DNA of 64,000 nt, taken from contig NZ_LR701479.1 of the NCBI RefSeq assembly GCF_902498745.1, forward strand, positions 2,380,881-2,444,880, given 5' to 3'. The position numbers and the translations under genes are program-made. The first letter of the stretch is position 1; the number at the start of each line of letters is the position of its first letter. This stretch comes from Erythrobacter sp. EC-HK427. Its GTDB lineage: Bacteria > Pseudomonadota > Alphaproteobacteria > Sphingomonadales > Sphingomonadaceae. This document shows, in pieces, positions 17,523 to 27,082 of the stretch. A model generated the notes under the pieces. It was not told where the DNA came from. It saw only the letters and a program-made list of their open reading frames with translations, and did not search any database.

Positions 17523-18650
17523 CTAGCCTCCGAACGCATCCTTCAGCTTGTCGAAAAAGCCACGGCTCTGCGGGCATTCCTCGCCCGTTTCGGTTTCGCG
17601 GAATTCGCACAGCAATTCGCGCTGGCGGCTGGTGAGCTTGGTGGGTGTTTCCACCTGCACCTCGACCACCAGATCGCCGCGCCCGCGCCCTTGCAGCACT
17701 GGCATCCCCGCGCCGCGTTTGCGCAATTGCTTGCCCGACTGGATGCCGGCGGGAATTTCGATTTCATGCGTCTCGCCGTCGAGCCCGGGGATCGCGATCG
17801 TGTCCCCCAAAGCAGCAGTGGTGAAGCTGACGGGCACGCGGGTGAACAGCGCGGTGCCTTCACGCTCGAACACTGTGTGCGGCTTCACATGGACGAAGAT
17901 GTAGAGATCGCCCGCCGGTGCGCCGCGCGGCCCCGCCTCGCCTTTGCCCGTCAGGCGGATGCGCGTTCCGGTATCGACGCCTGCGGGGATATCGACCTGC
18001 AAGGTCTGCATCGTATCGCTGCGCCCTTCCCCACGGCAAGAACGGCACGGCGCTTCGAGCACTTCGCCCGAACCGCTGCAATTGGGGCACGGGCGTTCGA
18101 TGACGAAAAAGCCCTGCTTGGCGCGCACTTTGCCCGCGCCATGGCACAGCTCGCAACGGCGGCTTGACGTGCCCGGTTCCGCGCCGGAGCCGGAGCAGGT
18201 TTTGCACGCGGTGGAGACTTCGACTTCGATCTCGCTGCTTTTGCCGTGGAAGGCATCTTCCAGCGAAATCTGCATATCATAGCGCAGGTCGGCCCCGCGC
18301 CGTGGTCGCGCCCGGCCGCCGCCGGTTGTACCGCCAAAGGCGCTGCCGAAAATCGTTTCGAAAATATCGCCCAGATCGCCGAAATCCTGCCCGCCCATGC
18401 CGCCGGGCCCGCCGCCGCCATTCTGGAAAGCGGCGTGGCCGTAGCGGTCATAGGCGGCGCGCTTCTGCTCATCCTTCAGGATGTCATAGGCGGCGCTGAT
18501 GGCCTTGAAGCGCGCCTCGGACTCGGCATCGCCCGGATTGCGATCGGGGTGATACTGCATGGCGAGCTTGCGGTAGGCGGATTTGATGGTCGCCCCATCG
18601 GCATTGCGCGCGACGCCCAGCAGTTCGTAGAAGTCGATTTCGGCAGACAT
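17523..18650 (-). CDS. dnaJ: Chaperone DnaJ
   Basis: This Hsp40 co-chaperone stimulates DnaK ATPase. Its 375 residues contain the J domain with HPD (MQYHPDRNPGD), a Gly/Phe-rich segment (GGGGPGGMGGQDFG), four CxxCxGxG zinc motifs (CKTCSGSG, CELCHGAG, CPNCSGSG, CRSCRGEG) and C-terminal substrate-binding domains. The start is MSAEIDFYELLG at 18650; an in-frame ATG 27 nt upstream is not preceded by conserved sequence. It lies 72 bases after dnaK and is probably transcribed with it. Confidence 0.97.
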   Translation of the reverse strand: MSAEIDFYELLGVARNADGATIKSAYRKLAMQYHPDRNPGDAESEARFKAISAAYDILKDEQKRAAYDRYGHAAFQNGGGGPGGMGGQDFGDLGDIFETIFGSAFGGTTGGGRARPRRGADLRYDMQISLEDAFHGKSSEIEVEVSTACKTCSGSGAEPGTSSRRCELCHGAGKVRAKQGFFVIERPCPNCSGSGEVLEAPCRSCRGEGRSDTMQTLQVDIPAGVDTGTRIRLTGKGEAGPRGAPAGDLYIFVHVKPHTVFEREGTALFTRVPVSFTTAALGDTIAIPGLDGETHEIEIPAGIQSGKQLRKRGAGMPVLQGRGRGDLVVEVQVETPTKLTSRQRELLCEFRETETGEECPQSRGFFDKLKDAFGG

Positions 18651-18722
18651 TGGCAGACCCCTAAAGCGCACCGCCACCGACGCTATGGGCGTCGATGGCG
18701 GCCAGCTTTTCCATCGTCAGAC

Positions 18723-20651
18723 TTACGACTTGTTCTCGTCGTCGACTTCGGTGAATTCGGCCTCGACGACCTCTTCATCCGCTGTCGCCGTGTCTGCCGC
18801 TGCCGCATCGGCGGCTGCATCGGCACCTTCGGCCTGCGACTTTTCGTAGATCGCCTGACCCATCTTCATCGCCGCTTCGGTGAGCTTCTGGCTCTTGTCC
18901 TTCATCACCTCGACGTCGTCGCCTTCCAACGCGGTCTTGGCTTCGGCCAAAGCGGTTTCGACTTCACCCTTGATCGCGGCGTCAACCTTGTCGCCGTTTT
19001 CGGTGATCTGCTTTTCGGTGGCGTGCACCATGCTGTCGAGATTGTTGCGGACTTCGGCGCTTTCGCGGCGCTTCTTGTCTTCATCGGCAAACTTCTCGGC
19101 ATCCTGCACCATCTGTTCGATATCGGAATCGGTCAAGCCGCCCGATGCCTGGATGCGGATCTGCTGTTCCTTGCCGGTGCCCTTATCCTTGGCGGACACG
19201 TTCACGATGCCGTTCGCGTCGATATCGAAGGTCACTTCGATCTGCGGCACGCCGCGCGGTGCAGGCGGAATACCGACAAGGTCGAACTGGCCGAGCAGCT
19301 TGTTGTCCGCCGCCATTTCACGCTCGCCCTGCGAAACGCGGATGGTCACAGCGTTCTGGTTGTCTTCCGCCGTCGAATAGACCTGCGTCTTTTTCGTCGG
19401 GATCGTGGTGTTGCGATCGATCATGCGGGTGAACACGCCGCCCAAAGTCTCGATACCCAGCGACAGCGGGGTGACATCGAGCAGCAGCACATCCTTCACA
19501 TCGCCCTGCAACACGCCCGCCTGAATGGCAGCACCCATCGCGACAACTTCATCGGGATTGACGCCAGTGTGCGGCTTCGAACCGAAGAACTCTTCTACGA
19601 TCTCGCGCACTTTGGGCATACGGGTCATGCCGCCGACAAGGATCACCTCGTCAATGCCATCCTTGGAAACGCCGGCATCTTCCAGCGCCTTCTTGCACGG
19701 CTCGAGCGTGCGCTTGATAAGGTCGCCCACCAGCTGTTCGAGCTTTGAACGGGTGATCGTCTCGACCAAGTGCAACGGAGTGGAAGAGCCATCTTCCATG
19801 CGCGCGGTGATGAATGGCAGGTTCACTTCGGTCTGCTGGCTGCTCGACAGCTCGATCTTCGCCTTTTCGGCAGCTTCCTTCAGACGCTGGAGCGCAAGCT
19901 TGTCCTTGCGCAGATCCATGTTTTCCTTCGATTTGAACTGGTCAGCCAGATATTCGACAATCACATTGTCGAAATCTTCGCCGCCGAGGAAGGTATCGCC
20001 ATTGGTCGACTTCACTTCGAACACGCCGTCGCCGATTTCGAGAACGGAGATATCGAAGGTACCGCCGCCAAGGTCATATACGGCGATGGTCTTGCCGTCG
20101 TTCTTGTCCATGCCATAGGCCAGCGCGGCGGCGGTCGGCTCGTTAATAATGCGCTCGACTTCGAGGCCCGCGATCTGGCCGGCATCCTTGGTTGCCTGAC
20201 GCTGTGCATCATTGAAATAGGCGGGCACCGTAATCACGGCCTTGGTCACCGTTTCACCGAGATAGCTTTCGGCGGTTTCCTTCATCTTTTGCAGGATGAA
20301 GGCGGAAATCTGGCTGGGGGAATAATCTTCACCGCCTGCATTGACCCAAGCATCGCCGTTCTTGCCCTTGACGATGTTGTAAGGGACGAGATCCATATCC
20401 TTCTTGGTGGTCGGATCTTCAAACCGGCGGCCGATCAGGCGCTTTATCGCGAACAGCGTGTTGTCCGGATTGGTCACGGCCTGCCGCTTGGCGGGCTGGC
20501 CGATCAGACGCTCACCATCCTTGGTGAAGGCGACAATCGAAGGCGTCGTGCGCGCACCTTCGGAGTTTTCGATAACCTTGGGCTTGCCGCCTTCCATCAC
20601 GGACACGCAGCTGTTGGTGGTGCCAAGGTCAATACCGATAATCTTGCTCAT
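18723..20651 (-). CDS. dnaK: Chaperone DnaK (Hsp70)
   Basis: This is the ATP-dependent Hsp70. The 642 residues begin [16 protein letters not shown] and carry the Hsp70 signatures [13 protein letters not shown] and [13 protein letters not shown]. The substrate-binding domain is followed by a helical lid and an Ala/Asp/Glu-rich tail ending EVDDENKS. Transcription is expected from the sigma-32 promoter at 20747-20777, giving a leader of about 90 nt. The client cofactors DnaJ (downstream) and GrpE (24.0 kb) are in the same window. Confidence 0.98.
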   Translation of the reverse strand: MSKIIGIDLGTTNSCVSVMEGGKPKVIENSEGARTTPSIVAFTKDGERLIGQPAKRQAVTNPDNTLFAIKRLIGRRFEDPTTKKDMDLVPYNIVKGKNGDAWVNAGGEDYSPSQISAFILQKMKETAESYLGETVTKAVITVPAYFNDAQRQATKDAGQIAGLEVERIINEPTAAALAYGMDKNDGKTIAVYDLGGGTFDISVLEIGDGVFEVKSTNGDTFLGGEDFDNVIVEYLADQFKSKENMDLRKDKLALQRLKEAAEKAKIELSSSQQTEVNLPFITARMEDGSSTPLHLVETITRSKLEQLVGDLIKRTLEPCKKALEDAGVSKDGIDEVILVGGMTRMPKVREIVEEFFGSKPHTGVNPDEVVAMGAAIQAGVLQGDVKDVLLLDVTPLSLGIETLGGVFTRMIDRNTTIPTKKTQVYSTAEDNQNAVTIRVSQGEREMAADNKLLGQFDLVGIPPAPRGVPQIEVTFDIDANGIVNVSAKDKGTGKEQQIRIQASGGLTDSDIEQMVQDAEKFADEDKKRRESAEVRNNLDSMVHATEKQITENGDKVDAAIKGEVETALAEAKTALEGDDVEVMKDKSQKLTEAAMKMGQAIYEKSQAEGADAAADAAAADTATADEEVVEAEFTEVDDENKS

Positions 20652-20746
20652 AATTCCCCATCTCTTTCATATTGGACGCTGCGCTTTCGGCCTCCCGCCA
20701 GTCCGGCAAAGCCACTCGGCAGCTCATAAAAGCTGTGTAACGAGGG

Positions 20747-20777
20747 CGGATATAGGCGCGCTTTTGCTTGGCACAAG
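20747..20777 (-). promoter_or_regulatory. Sigma-32 (RpoH) promoter of dnaK
   Basis: Read on the minus strand, the -35 CTTG (20777-20774) is separated by exactly 17 bases from CCTATATCCG (20756-20747), which fits the alphaproteobacterial heat-shock consensus CTTG-N17/18-CYTATNTNNG at every fixed position. It lies about 96 bases upstream of the dnaK start. Confidence 0.85.
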
Positions 20778-20823
20778 GGACGCTTGCCCCTAGAAAATCG
20801 GCAATGTCTTACGGGGAAACACA

Positions 20824-21348
20824 ATGATGATGAAGCATGGTTTGAACAGATTCGCGGTGCTGGCAGGTGCGCTGGCACTCGCAGCGTGCGGCGGTGAAAC
20901 AGAGGCTCCGGCTGAAGTTGCAGGCGACTGCCCGCCGGGGATTACGGTGACCGATGGCTGGCTGTCGCTGCCTGCAGTGGAGGCGAATCCGGGCGCTGCT
21001 TACTTCACCATCAGCAACACCGGTGAGGATACATACATGATCCGTGCTGCCGAAGTGCTGGGTGCCGAAAGCGCGATGATGCACGATACCGGCACCTGGG
21101 CGATGGAAGTGGTGATGAACGAGCTGCCGCAAGTCGGCCTCGCACCGGGAGACACCGCCGTGTTTGAGCCGGGCGGTAAACACATCATGGCCATGGGCAT
21201 CGGCGCAGGTGTTGCGGCTGGCGGCGAAACCGAAGTCACGCTGACCTTTGCTGGCGGGGACAAGTGCAGCTTTACCGTGCAAGCCTATCCGGCGGGCGAA
21301 ACGCCCGAAGGCTTTACGCCCAGCGGCGAAGGCGACGACGCGGCGTGA
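20824..21348 (+). CDS. PCuAC-type copper chaperone lipoprotein
   Basis: This 174-residue periplasmic protein of the PCuAC/DUF461 family delivers Cu(I) to cytochrome oxidase. The N-terminus is a lipoprotein signal with lipobox LAAC (Cys near residue 22). The copper ligands follow the family pattern: SAMMHDTG, then a Met, then KHIMAMG (H-x-M). A Cys late in the protein (DKCSF) could pair with the early Cys of GDCPPG. It is the first gene of a three-gene overlapping operon. The dnaK promoter lies on the other strand of the 172-base upstream gap. Confidence 0.85.
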   Translation: MMMKHGLNRFAVLAGALALAACGGETEAPAEVAGDCPPGITVTDGWLSLPAVEANPGAAYFTISNTGEDTYMIRAAEVLGAESAMMHDTGTWAMEVVMNELPQVGLAPGDTAVFEPGGKHIMAMGIGAGVAAGGETEVTLTFAGGDKCSFTVQAYPAGETPEGFTPSGEGDDAA

Positions 21349-21848
21349 GCGAAGGCGCGGCGCTTGCCTGCCCCGTGGGGGGTGAGCGCCCGCTGACACC
21401 GGGCGAAATCGCCCTCGCCCGCTCCATTTTCGGTCGCGCCATCGACTATACCAAGGTCACGATCAGGCGGCGCAAATGGGCGTTTTTCCAACCCAAGCGG
21501 GTGACCATGGCGCCGCGCGGCCATATCCATTTCCACCCGCTGGGCGAGGTGTATTGCGACGATTTCTCCAGCGCCCCGCTGCACCGGCAGGCGCTGTTCA
21601 TTCACGAAATGGTGCATGTCTGGCAAACCCAAACCCGCGGTGACTGGTATCTGGTCACCCGCCGGATGCCGTGGGCGCGCTATGACTACGCGCTGAAACC
21701 CGGCTGGAAGCTGGAGGAATACGGAATCGAACAGCAAGCGCGCATCGTCGAACACGCCTTTTTGCTGCGCAACGGGATCAAGCTGCGCGGGGTTGCGGAT
21801 GCCGCGGCGTATGACCGGCTGGTCGATTTTCCCGGCGCCACCGGATGA
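21345..21848 (+). CDS. Vgr-related protein with HExxH-type motif
   Basis: This 167-residue protein has the possible zinc-protease motif FIHEMVHVWQTQ (HExxH, near residues 86-90), with later acidic residues (LEEYGIEQQARIVE) that could supply a third ligand. Homologues in sphingomonads are commonly named Vgr-related or DUF4157-like; no activity is known to me. The GTG start at 21345 overlaps the preceding stop (GTGA), and its own stop overlaps the next ATG (ATGA), so translation is coupled across all three genes. No signal peptide is seen. Confidence 0.7.
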   Translation: MSEGAALACPVGGERPLTPGEIALARSIFGRAIDYTKVTIRRRKWAFFQPKRVTMAPRGHIHFHPLGEVYCDDFSSAPLHRQALFIHEMVHVWQTQTRGDWYLVTRRMPWARYDYALKPGWKLEEYGIEQQARIVEHAFLLRNGIKLRGVADAAAYDRLVDFPGATG

Positions 21849-22426
21849 GTGATTTCGAATTCATCTTCGTGCTCTACGCGCTCATCCTCGGCCTCTCACT
21901 GGTCGAGCTGCTGGGCGGGTTCGGGCGCGCGCTGGAACTGGAATTTGCCCGCGATGCCGAAGGGCGGGAGAACGGCTTCAAAATCGGCTGGCTCACCCCG
22001 CTGATGGCGCTGTTCGTCATGATTGATCTGATGTCGTTCTGGATGTTTGCCTGGACGATCCGCCCGTTGATTACCGTTTCGGCCCCGATGCTGCTGGGAG
22101 TCGTCGCTTTTTCCAGCGCCTATTATCTCGCCGCGCGACTGGTTTTCCCCACCGACCCCGAGCGTTTCCGCGATCTCGACACGCATTATTTCCGCGTCGC
22201 GCGCACGATCTTCGGCATCCTGATCGCGCTGGTTTTGGTGCAATGGGCCTATCTGTTGTCGCTGGAGAATGTCCGCGATCAGATCATAACACCGCTTTCC
22301 ATCGGTGTGACAGTGTTTTTCATATTCCTGATGGGCTTGGCAATGCTATGGCGCAACCGTCACGTGCAGGCAGTTTTGCTGGTTGCGTTGATCGTGCGCT
22401 ACCTGATCTTGTATCTGGTCGTTTGA
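21845..22426 (+). CDS. Integral membrane protein, five to six helices
   Basis: This 193-residue protein is strongly hydrophobic, with likely membrane segments near residues 5-25, 48-72, 77-97, 117-140, 147-167 and 172-192. No family name comes to mind. ATG at 21845 overlaps the stop of the HExxH gene by four bases, so it is the last gene of the PCuAC operon. A copper or membrane-protease link is suggested only by position. Confidence 0.7.
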   Translation: MSDFEFIFVLYALILGLSLVELLGGFGRALELEFARDAEGRENGFKIGWLTPLMALFVMIDLMSFWMFAWTIRPLITVSAPMLLGVVAFSSAYYLAARLVFPTDPERFRDLDTHYFRVARTIFGILIALVLVQWAYLLSLENVRDQIITPLSIGVTVFFIFLMGLAMLWRNRHVQAVLLVALIVRYLILYLVV

Positions 22427-22481
22427 CGCGGTTGCCAGCTTAACGGGAGATTGAACGGACAATACACAATCGGTTAACGTG

Positions 22482-22501
22482 GCCGCTTGCACACAAGCGG
22501 C
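22482..22501 (+). other. Hairpin in the leader of the secreted repeat protein
   Basis: GCCGCTTG-CACA-CAAGCGGC forms a perfect 8-bp stem 48 bases before the start codon at 22549. It may stabilise the leader or terminate the preceding operon weakly; there is no T tract. Confidence 0.4.
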
Positions 22502-22548
22502 AGGTCGCAGCCAACAAGAGACGAAGACCATTAGGGGGTAATCAAAAA

Positions 22549-23466
22549 ATGAGGACTGTATTTACCGTTTCCGCTGTGCTCGCCGCAGCCATCGCCGGGC
22601 CCGTTGCCGCACAAGACATCAGCGCCAATGCGACCTACGAAACCGTTACGCTGCGCGGCGGGTTTGCCAACGATCCCTATGTCGTGCCGGTCACTTCGGG
22701 TGGCCTCACCGATATCAGCTACATCGATGGATGCCGCGGCTTTATCGCCACCAATCCCGATGTGCGGCTGTATTTCGAAGCCGGTTCGCTGCCGCTGATC
22801 CTTTCGGCGACGTCGGATGCCGACACCACCATTGTCATCAACGGGCCGGACGGCAACTGGTATTGCGATGATGATTCGGGCGGCTATCCCAACCCGATGG
22901 TGCAGTTCTCGCCCGCCATGTCCGGCCGCTATGAAATCTGGGTCGGCACCTATGGCGGCACGGACAACTATCCCGCCACCGTCAACATTTCCGAATTGTA
23001 TGGCCCGAGCGGCGATATGTATGTTGACGACATCTATATGGACGTGCCGATTCCGAGCAGCGGGCCGGATGTGAATGCCGATCCGATCTTCGAAACGGTT
23101 AACTTGCGCGCTGGCTACACGCCTGATCCCTACATCGTTTCGCTCGCTTCGGGTGGCACCAACGATGCCTCGATGGTTGCCAGCGGATGCCGTGGTTACA
23201 TTGCCACTGCGCCTGACGTGCGGCTCAACTACTCCGCCGGCTCGCTGCCGCTGATCCTCTCGGTCAATTCGAATGCGGACACCACGCTGGTGGTCAACGG
23301 GCCGGACGGCAATTGGTATTGCGATGATGATGGCGGCAACGGCCTCAACCCGTCGCTGCGTTTCGGCAGCCCGATGTCGGGCCGTTATGAAATCTGGGTA
23401 GGCACCTATGGCAGCACCGATAACGCTGCCGCAGACCTGCACATTTCGGAGCTTTACAGCCAGTAA
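22549..23466 (+). CDS. Secreted protein with two PPC-like beta domains
   Basis: This 305-residue exported protein (signal peptide to AAQD, about residue 22) holds two copies, residues ~25-150 and ~178-305, of a module with the order ETVxLRxGx, PDVRL, GSLPLILS, DTTxVxNGPDGNWYCDDD and SGRYEIWVGTYG. The pattern of a G-x-W-Y-C-D-D-D turn followed by GRYEIWV resembles bacterial pre-peptidase C-terminal (PPC) beta-sandwich domains; the Asp cluster may bind Ca2+. One Cys pair per copy (GCRGF and WYCDDD) could form a disulfide. RBS AGGGGGT lies 10 nt before ATG. No catalytic domain is present; function is unknown. Confidence 0.75.
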   Translation: MRTVFTVSAVLAAAIAGPVAAQDISANATYETVTLRGGFANDPYVVPVTSGGLTDISYIDGCRGFIATNPDVRLYFEAGSLPLILSATSDADTTIVINGPDGNWYCDDDSGGYPNPMVQFSPAMSGRYEIWVGTYGGTDNYPATVNISELYGPSGDMYVDDIYMDVPIPSSGPDVNADPIFETVNLRAGYTPDPYIVSLASGGTNDASMVASGCRGYIATAPDVRLNYSAGSLPLILSVNSNADTTLVVNGPDGNWYCDDDGGNGLNPSLRFGSPMSGRYEIWVGTYGSTDNAAADLHISELYSQ

Positions 23467-23490
23467 AGTTCCATTTTCGGAGAACTACTT

Positions 23491-23955
23491 GTGAAATTTG
23501 CTTTTTCTGTTGCGGCCATGGTTGCCGCCTGTGTTTCTGCGCCTGCTGTTGCGCAGGACGTCAACGCCGATCCGATCTTCGGCACTGTTAACCTGTCGGT
23601 CGGCTTTACGCCCGATCCCTTCGTGGTTGACCTCGCTTCGGGCGGAACCAATGATGCGAGCAATCTGGGCGCTGGTTGCCGCGGATTTATCGCTACCTCC
23701 CCCGACGTGCGGCTCAACTACTCTGCCGGTTCGCTTCCGCTGATCCTGTCGGTCAATGCGTCGGCGGACACCACGATTGTCGTGAACGCGCCTGACGGCC
23801 GCTGGTATTGCGACGATGACGGCGGCAACGGCCTCAACCCGTCGCTGCGTTTCGGCAGCCCGATGTCGGGCCGCTACGAAATCTGGGTGGGCACTTATGG
23901 CAGCACCAGCAATGCCAGCGCACAGCTGCACATTTCTGAGCTTTATAGCCAGTAA
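23491..23955 (+). CDS. Secreted single-domain PPC-like protein (paralogue)
   Basis: This 154-residue exported protein (signal peptide ending near AVAQD) has one copy of the module found twice in the upstream gene, ending in the same HISELYSQ. Near the 3' end the nucleotide sequence is almost identical to the upstream gene, so the pair arose by recent duplication. Start is GTG at 23491 with GGAGAA RBS; the gap of 24 bases from the upstream stop indicates one transcript, closed by the terminator at 23991-24020. Confidence 0.75.
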   Translation: MKFAFSVAAMVAACVSAPAVAQDVNADPIFGTVNLSVGFTPDPFVVDLASGGTNDASNLGAGCRGFIATSPDVRLNYSAGSLPLILSVNASADTTIVVNAPDGRWYCDDDGGNGLNPSLRFGSPMSGRYEIWVGTYGSTSNASAQLHISELYSQ

Positions 23956-23990
23956 GGTTCACCCGTTGGACGAGCCGCAAGGCACAAAGG

Positions 23991-24020
23991 AAAAGGCGGG
24001 GCCGTGCGGCCCCGCCTTTT
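23991..24020. terminator. Strong bidirectional rho-independent terminator
   Basis: A perfect 13-bp stem (AAAAGGCGGGGCC and its complement) encloses loop GTGC and is flanked by A4 and T4, so it can stop transcription of both the secreted-protein operon (+) and grpE (-), which converge here. Confidence 0.92.
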
Positions 24021-24044
24021 CTGTTTCCAGCGACGTTTAGAGAA

Positions 24045-24626
24045 TTAGTCCGGCTTTTTCGCTACGGCCACCATGGCGGGCCGCAGCAGGCGGTCACGGA
24101 TCATGTAGCCGGCCTGCATTTCCTGCACGATCGTGCCCGGCTCGGCATCGTTGGTGGGAATTTCCATCATCGCCTGATGCTGGTTCGGGTCGAGCGGCAG
24201 GCCCATGGCGGCAATGCGGCTGATGCCCTGCTGGGCGAAGGCCTTCTCCAGCTCGCGCTGTGTAGCCTGAATGCCGGTGACCAGACCTTTGAACTTCGAA
24301 TCCTCGCGCAGATCTTCGGGCACGGCTTCAATCGCGCGGGCGAGATTGTCGGCCACGCCCAGTATTTCGCGGGCAAAGCCGGTGGCGGCGTAGGCGCGCG
24401 CATCGGCGACGTCTTTCTCCATCCGGCGGCGGACATTCTGCGTTTCCGCCTTGGCGTAGAGCACTTCCTGCCGCGCCGTTTCCAGATCAGCCTTCAGCGC
24501 CGCAATCGCGTCACCCATGGCATCGGCAGAATTTTCGCTGTCGTCATCATCCGCAAGGAATTCCTCGGGAACGCCGGCCAATTCCTTTTCAACCGCTTCA
24601 TCGCGGTCGTGTTCATTATCGATCAT
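24045..24626 (-). CDS. grpE: Nucleotide exchange factor GrpE
   Basis: GrpE releases ADP from DnaK. The 193 residues comprise a charged N-terminal tail, a long helix (DAIAALKADLETARQEVLYA), the conserved RRRMEKDV segment and a beta domain ending in the family signature (EPGTIVQEMQAGYMIRDRLL). It follows hrcA by nine bases, so the two form one transcript. It ends against the bidirectional terminator. Confidence 0.95.
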   Translation of the reverse strand: MIDNEHDRDEAVEKELAGVPEEFLADDDDSENSADAMGDAIAALKADLETARQEVLYAKAETQNVRRRMEKDVADARAYAATGFAREILGVADNLARAIEAVPEDLREDSKFKGLVTGIQATQRELEKAFAQQGISRIAAMGLPLDPNQHQAMMEIPTNDAEPGTIVQEMQAGYMIRDRLLRPAMVAVAKKPD

Positions 24627-24635
24627 TGTGTCCTG

Positions 24636-25679
24636 CTAACCTATCCGTTTGCCCAGCGACTGGGCCGTAAAATCAACCATGGGAATAATCCGCGCGTAAT
24701 TCAACCGCGTGGGGCCAATCACGCCGAGCACGCCGACAACCTTGCCCGTGCGATCGCGATAGGGCGCGGCGATAACCGAAGAGCCGCTGAGCGCAAACAG
24801 GCGATTTTCCGCGCCGATGAAAATGCGGGTGGCATCGGCCTTGCGCGCCCGCTCCAGCAGGCTGGCGACCGATTGCTTGTTCTCCAGATCGTCGAGCAAA
24901 GAGCGCACCCGTTCGAGGTTCTCCAGCGCGCCTTCATCCAGCAGCTTGGCTTGCCCGCGCACGATCAGCACCGGGCGGTTGGCGGGGTCTTCGCTCCACA
25001 CCGCGATGCCAGCCTCAACCAGCGCGGCAGACGCGGTGTCGAGCGCGGATTTGCCGGACACGATCTCCGCCTGCATCGCCTGCGCCGCTTCGGCCAGCGT
25101 TTTCCCGACCAGTCGCGCGCTGATGAAATTGCCCGCTTGCTCCAACGTGGCAGTGGACACTGCGCTGCCGAGCTCGACAATGCGGTTCTCCACATTGCCG
25201 TCCTCGCCCACCAGTACGGCGAGTGCGCGGGAGGCATCGAGCGGGACAAGTCGCATTTGCGCCAGCCGAGGCTCGTTGCGCGGCACCATCACCATGCCCG
25301 CTGCGCCCGAAATGTCGGACAGGATCGCGCTGGTCTTTTCGAGCGCCGCTTCGATGGGCCCCGGTTCGGAAAGCTGCTGTTCGATGGCCGCTCGCTCTTC
25401 TGCGGTCGGCTCCGCCACTTGCATGATGCCGTCGACAAATAGGCGCAAACCGCTTTCGGTTGGCATTCGTCCTGCGCTGGTATGCGGCGCGGCGAGCAGG
25501 CCGAGCATTTCGAGATCGCTCAGCACGCTGCGGATCGAGGCAGGCGAGAGGTTCAAACCGCCATGCTGTGCCAGCGCTTTCGATCCGACCGGATGCCCGC
25601 TGGACAGATAATCTTCCACCACCAGACGGAAAATCTCCCGCGCGCGGTCGGTCAGTTCGTGGATGGGCGGTGATGGCAT
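24636..25679 (-). CDS. hrcA: Heat-inducible transcription repressor HrcA
   Basis: HrcA represses groESL/dnaK-type operons by binding CIRCE elements and is activated by GroEL. The 347 residues have the winged-helix start (IFRLVVEDYLSSGHPVGSKAL and ASIRSVLSDLEMLGLL) and a GAF-like C-terminal domain. No CIRCE (TTAGCACTC-N9-GAGTGCTAA) is seen upstream of any gene here, so its targets lie elsewhere. It is divergent from rph with a 54-base gap. Confidence 0.94.
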   Translation of the reverse strand: MPSPPIHELTDRAREIFRLVVEDYLSSGHPVGSKALAQHGGLNLSPASIRSVLSDLEMLGLLAAPHTSAGRMPTESGLRLFVDGIMQVAEPTAEERAAIEQQLSEPGPIEAALEKTSAILSDISGAAGMVMVPRNEPRLAQMRLVPLDASRALAVLVGEDGNVENRIVELGSAVSTATLEQAGNFISARLVGKTLAEAAQAMQAEIVSGKSALDTASAALVEAGIAVWSEDPANRPVLIVRGQAKLLDEGALENLERVRSLLDDLENKQSVASLLERARKADATRIFIGAENRLFALSGSSVIAAPYRDRTGKVVGVLGVIGPTRLNYARIIPMVDFTAQSLGKRIG

Positions 25680-25733
25680 GACAGCGCCCTATCTAGTCGC
25701 TAGTGCCGCCTACGCAAACTTTTGGAGATTCTC

Positions 25734-26447
25734 ATGCGACCTTCCGGCCGTGCGCCCGACGAAATGCGCGCCATCACGATCGAAACCGGCTTCACCAAGC
25801 ACGCGGAGGGCTCTTGCCTGATCAGCTTTGGCGATACGCGGGTGCTGTGCACGGCGAGTATCGAGCGCGGCGTGCCGCCATGGATGCGCGGCAAGGGCTC
25901 GGGCTGGGTCACGGGCGAGTATTCGATGCTCCCCCGCGCCACGCACACGCGCGGCGCGCGCGAGGCGGCACGCGGCAAGCAGAGCGGGCGGACGCAGGAA
26001 ATCCAGCGGCTGATCGGACGATCCTTGCGCGCGGTGGTCGATCTGGAAAAGCTCGGCGAGCGGCAAATCACCCTCGATTGCGACGTGTTGCAGGCCGATG
26101 GCGGCACGCGCACCGCGTCGATCTCCGGCGCATGGGTGGCGCTGCGTCTGGCGGTGAATACCTTGCTGGCCAGCGGCGAAGTAAAGGTCGATCCGATCAC
26201 CGCCAAGGTCGCGGCAGTTTCCTGCGGGATTGTTGAGGGCACGCCGGTGCTCGATCTCGATTATCCGGAAGACTCCTCGGCCGATGCCGATGCCAATTTC
26301 GTACTGATCGAAGGCGGCCAGATCGCCGAAGTGCAAGCCACAGCCGAAGGCGCGACGTATGACGAGGAAGCACTGCTGCGCCTCCTTCGACTCGCGCAAA
26401 TGGGTTGTGGCGAGATTTTCCGTGCGCAAGGCGCGGCAACGCAATGA
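25734..26447 (+). CDS. rph: Ribonuclease PH
   Basis: RNase PH is a phosphorolytic exonuclease that trims tRNA 3' ends. The 237 residues contain the family signature from [20 protein letters not shown] through [10 protein letters not shown] with its phosphate-binding Arg residues. The start at 25734 ([12 protein letters not shown]) follows GGAG at proper spacing; the ATG 12 bases upstream is less well placed. It shares an ATGA overlap with rdgB. This order, hrcA divergent from rph-rdgB-hemW, is common in sphingomonads. Confidence 0.95.
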   Translation: MRPSGRAPDEMRAITIETGFTKHAEGSCLISFGDTRVLCTASIERGVPPWMRGKGSGWVTGEYSMLPRATHTRGAREAARGKQSGRTQEIQRLIGRSLRAVVDLEKLGERQITLDCDVLQADGGTRTASISGAWVALRLAVNTLLASGEVKVDPITAKVAAVSCGIVEGTPVLDLDYPEDSSADADANFVLIEGGQIAEVQATAEGATYDEEALLRLLRLAQMGCGEIFRAQGAATQ

Positions 26448-27073
26448 CGCGCAAGCTTGGCAGCGGGAAACTGGTGATTGCCACGCATAATGCGGGCAAG
26501 CTGAAGGAGATTTCCGCTCTCCTCGCGCCGTTTGGTTTGCAGTGTATCTCTGCCGGATCGCTGGGTCTGCCCGAGCCCGCCGAGACCGGGACCACCTTCA
26601 TTGCCAATGCGCTGATCAAGGCGCGCGCGGCGGCGGAGGCGTCGGGCCTGCCCGCGCTTGCCGATGATAGCGGGCTTTCTGTTGCGGCGTTGGGCGAACG
26701 TCCGGGTGTTTACACCGCCGACTGGGCCGAACGGCAATGGTTCGAAGGCGAACCGGGGCGCGACTGGTATATGGCGATGGGCAAGGTTGAAGGGCTGTTG
26801 CAGGCCAAGGGCGCGGATACGCCGCGCAATGCGTGGTTCTCCTGCGTCCTCGCCCTCGCCTGGCCCGATGGCGCGCACGCGGTCTATGAGGGGCGGGTCG
26901 ACGGGACGCTCACCTGGCCGCCGCGCGGCGCGATGGGTTTCGGATATGATCCGGTGTTCGTCCCCACCGGCAGCGTGCAGACTTTCGCCGAGATCGCGCC
27001 GGAGGATAAGCACGCAATCAGCCACCGCGCCGATGCTTTTGCCAAGCTGAAGGCCGAGCAATTCGGTATATAG
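26444..27073 (+). CDS. rdgB: RdgB/HAM1 non-canonical purine NTP pyrophosphatase
   Basis: This enzyme hydrolyses dITP and XTP to protect DNA. The 209-residue protein starts [10 protein letters not shown] with the NTP-binding motif [11 protein letters not shown], then the metal-binding LADDSGL and FGYDPVFVP blocks. The ATG at 26444 overlaps the rph stop. hemW follows after 9 bases. Confidence 0.95.
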   Translation: MTRKLGSGKLVIATHNAGKLKEISALLAPFGLQCISAGSLGLPEPAETGTTFIANALIKARAAAEASGLPALADDSGLSVAALGERPGVYTADWAERQWFEGEPGRDWYMAMGKVEGLLQAKGADTPRNAWFSCVLALAWPDGAHAVYEGRVDGTLTWPPRGAMGFGYDPVFVPTGSVQTFAEIAPEDKHAISHRADAFAKLKAEQFGI

Positions 27074-27082
27074 CGGCGCATC

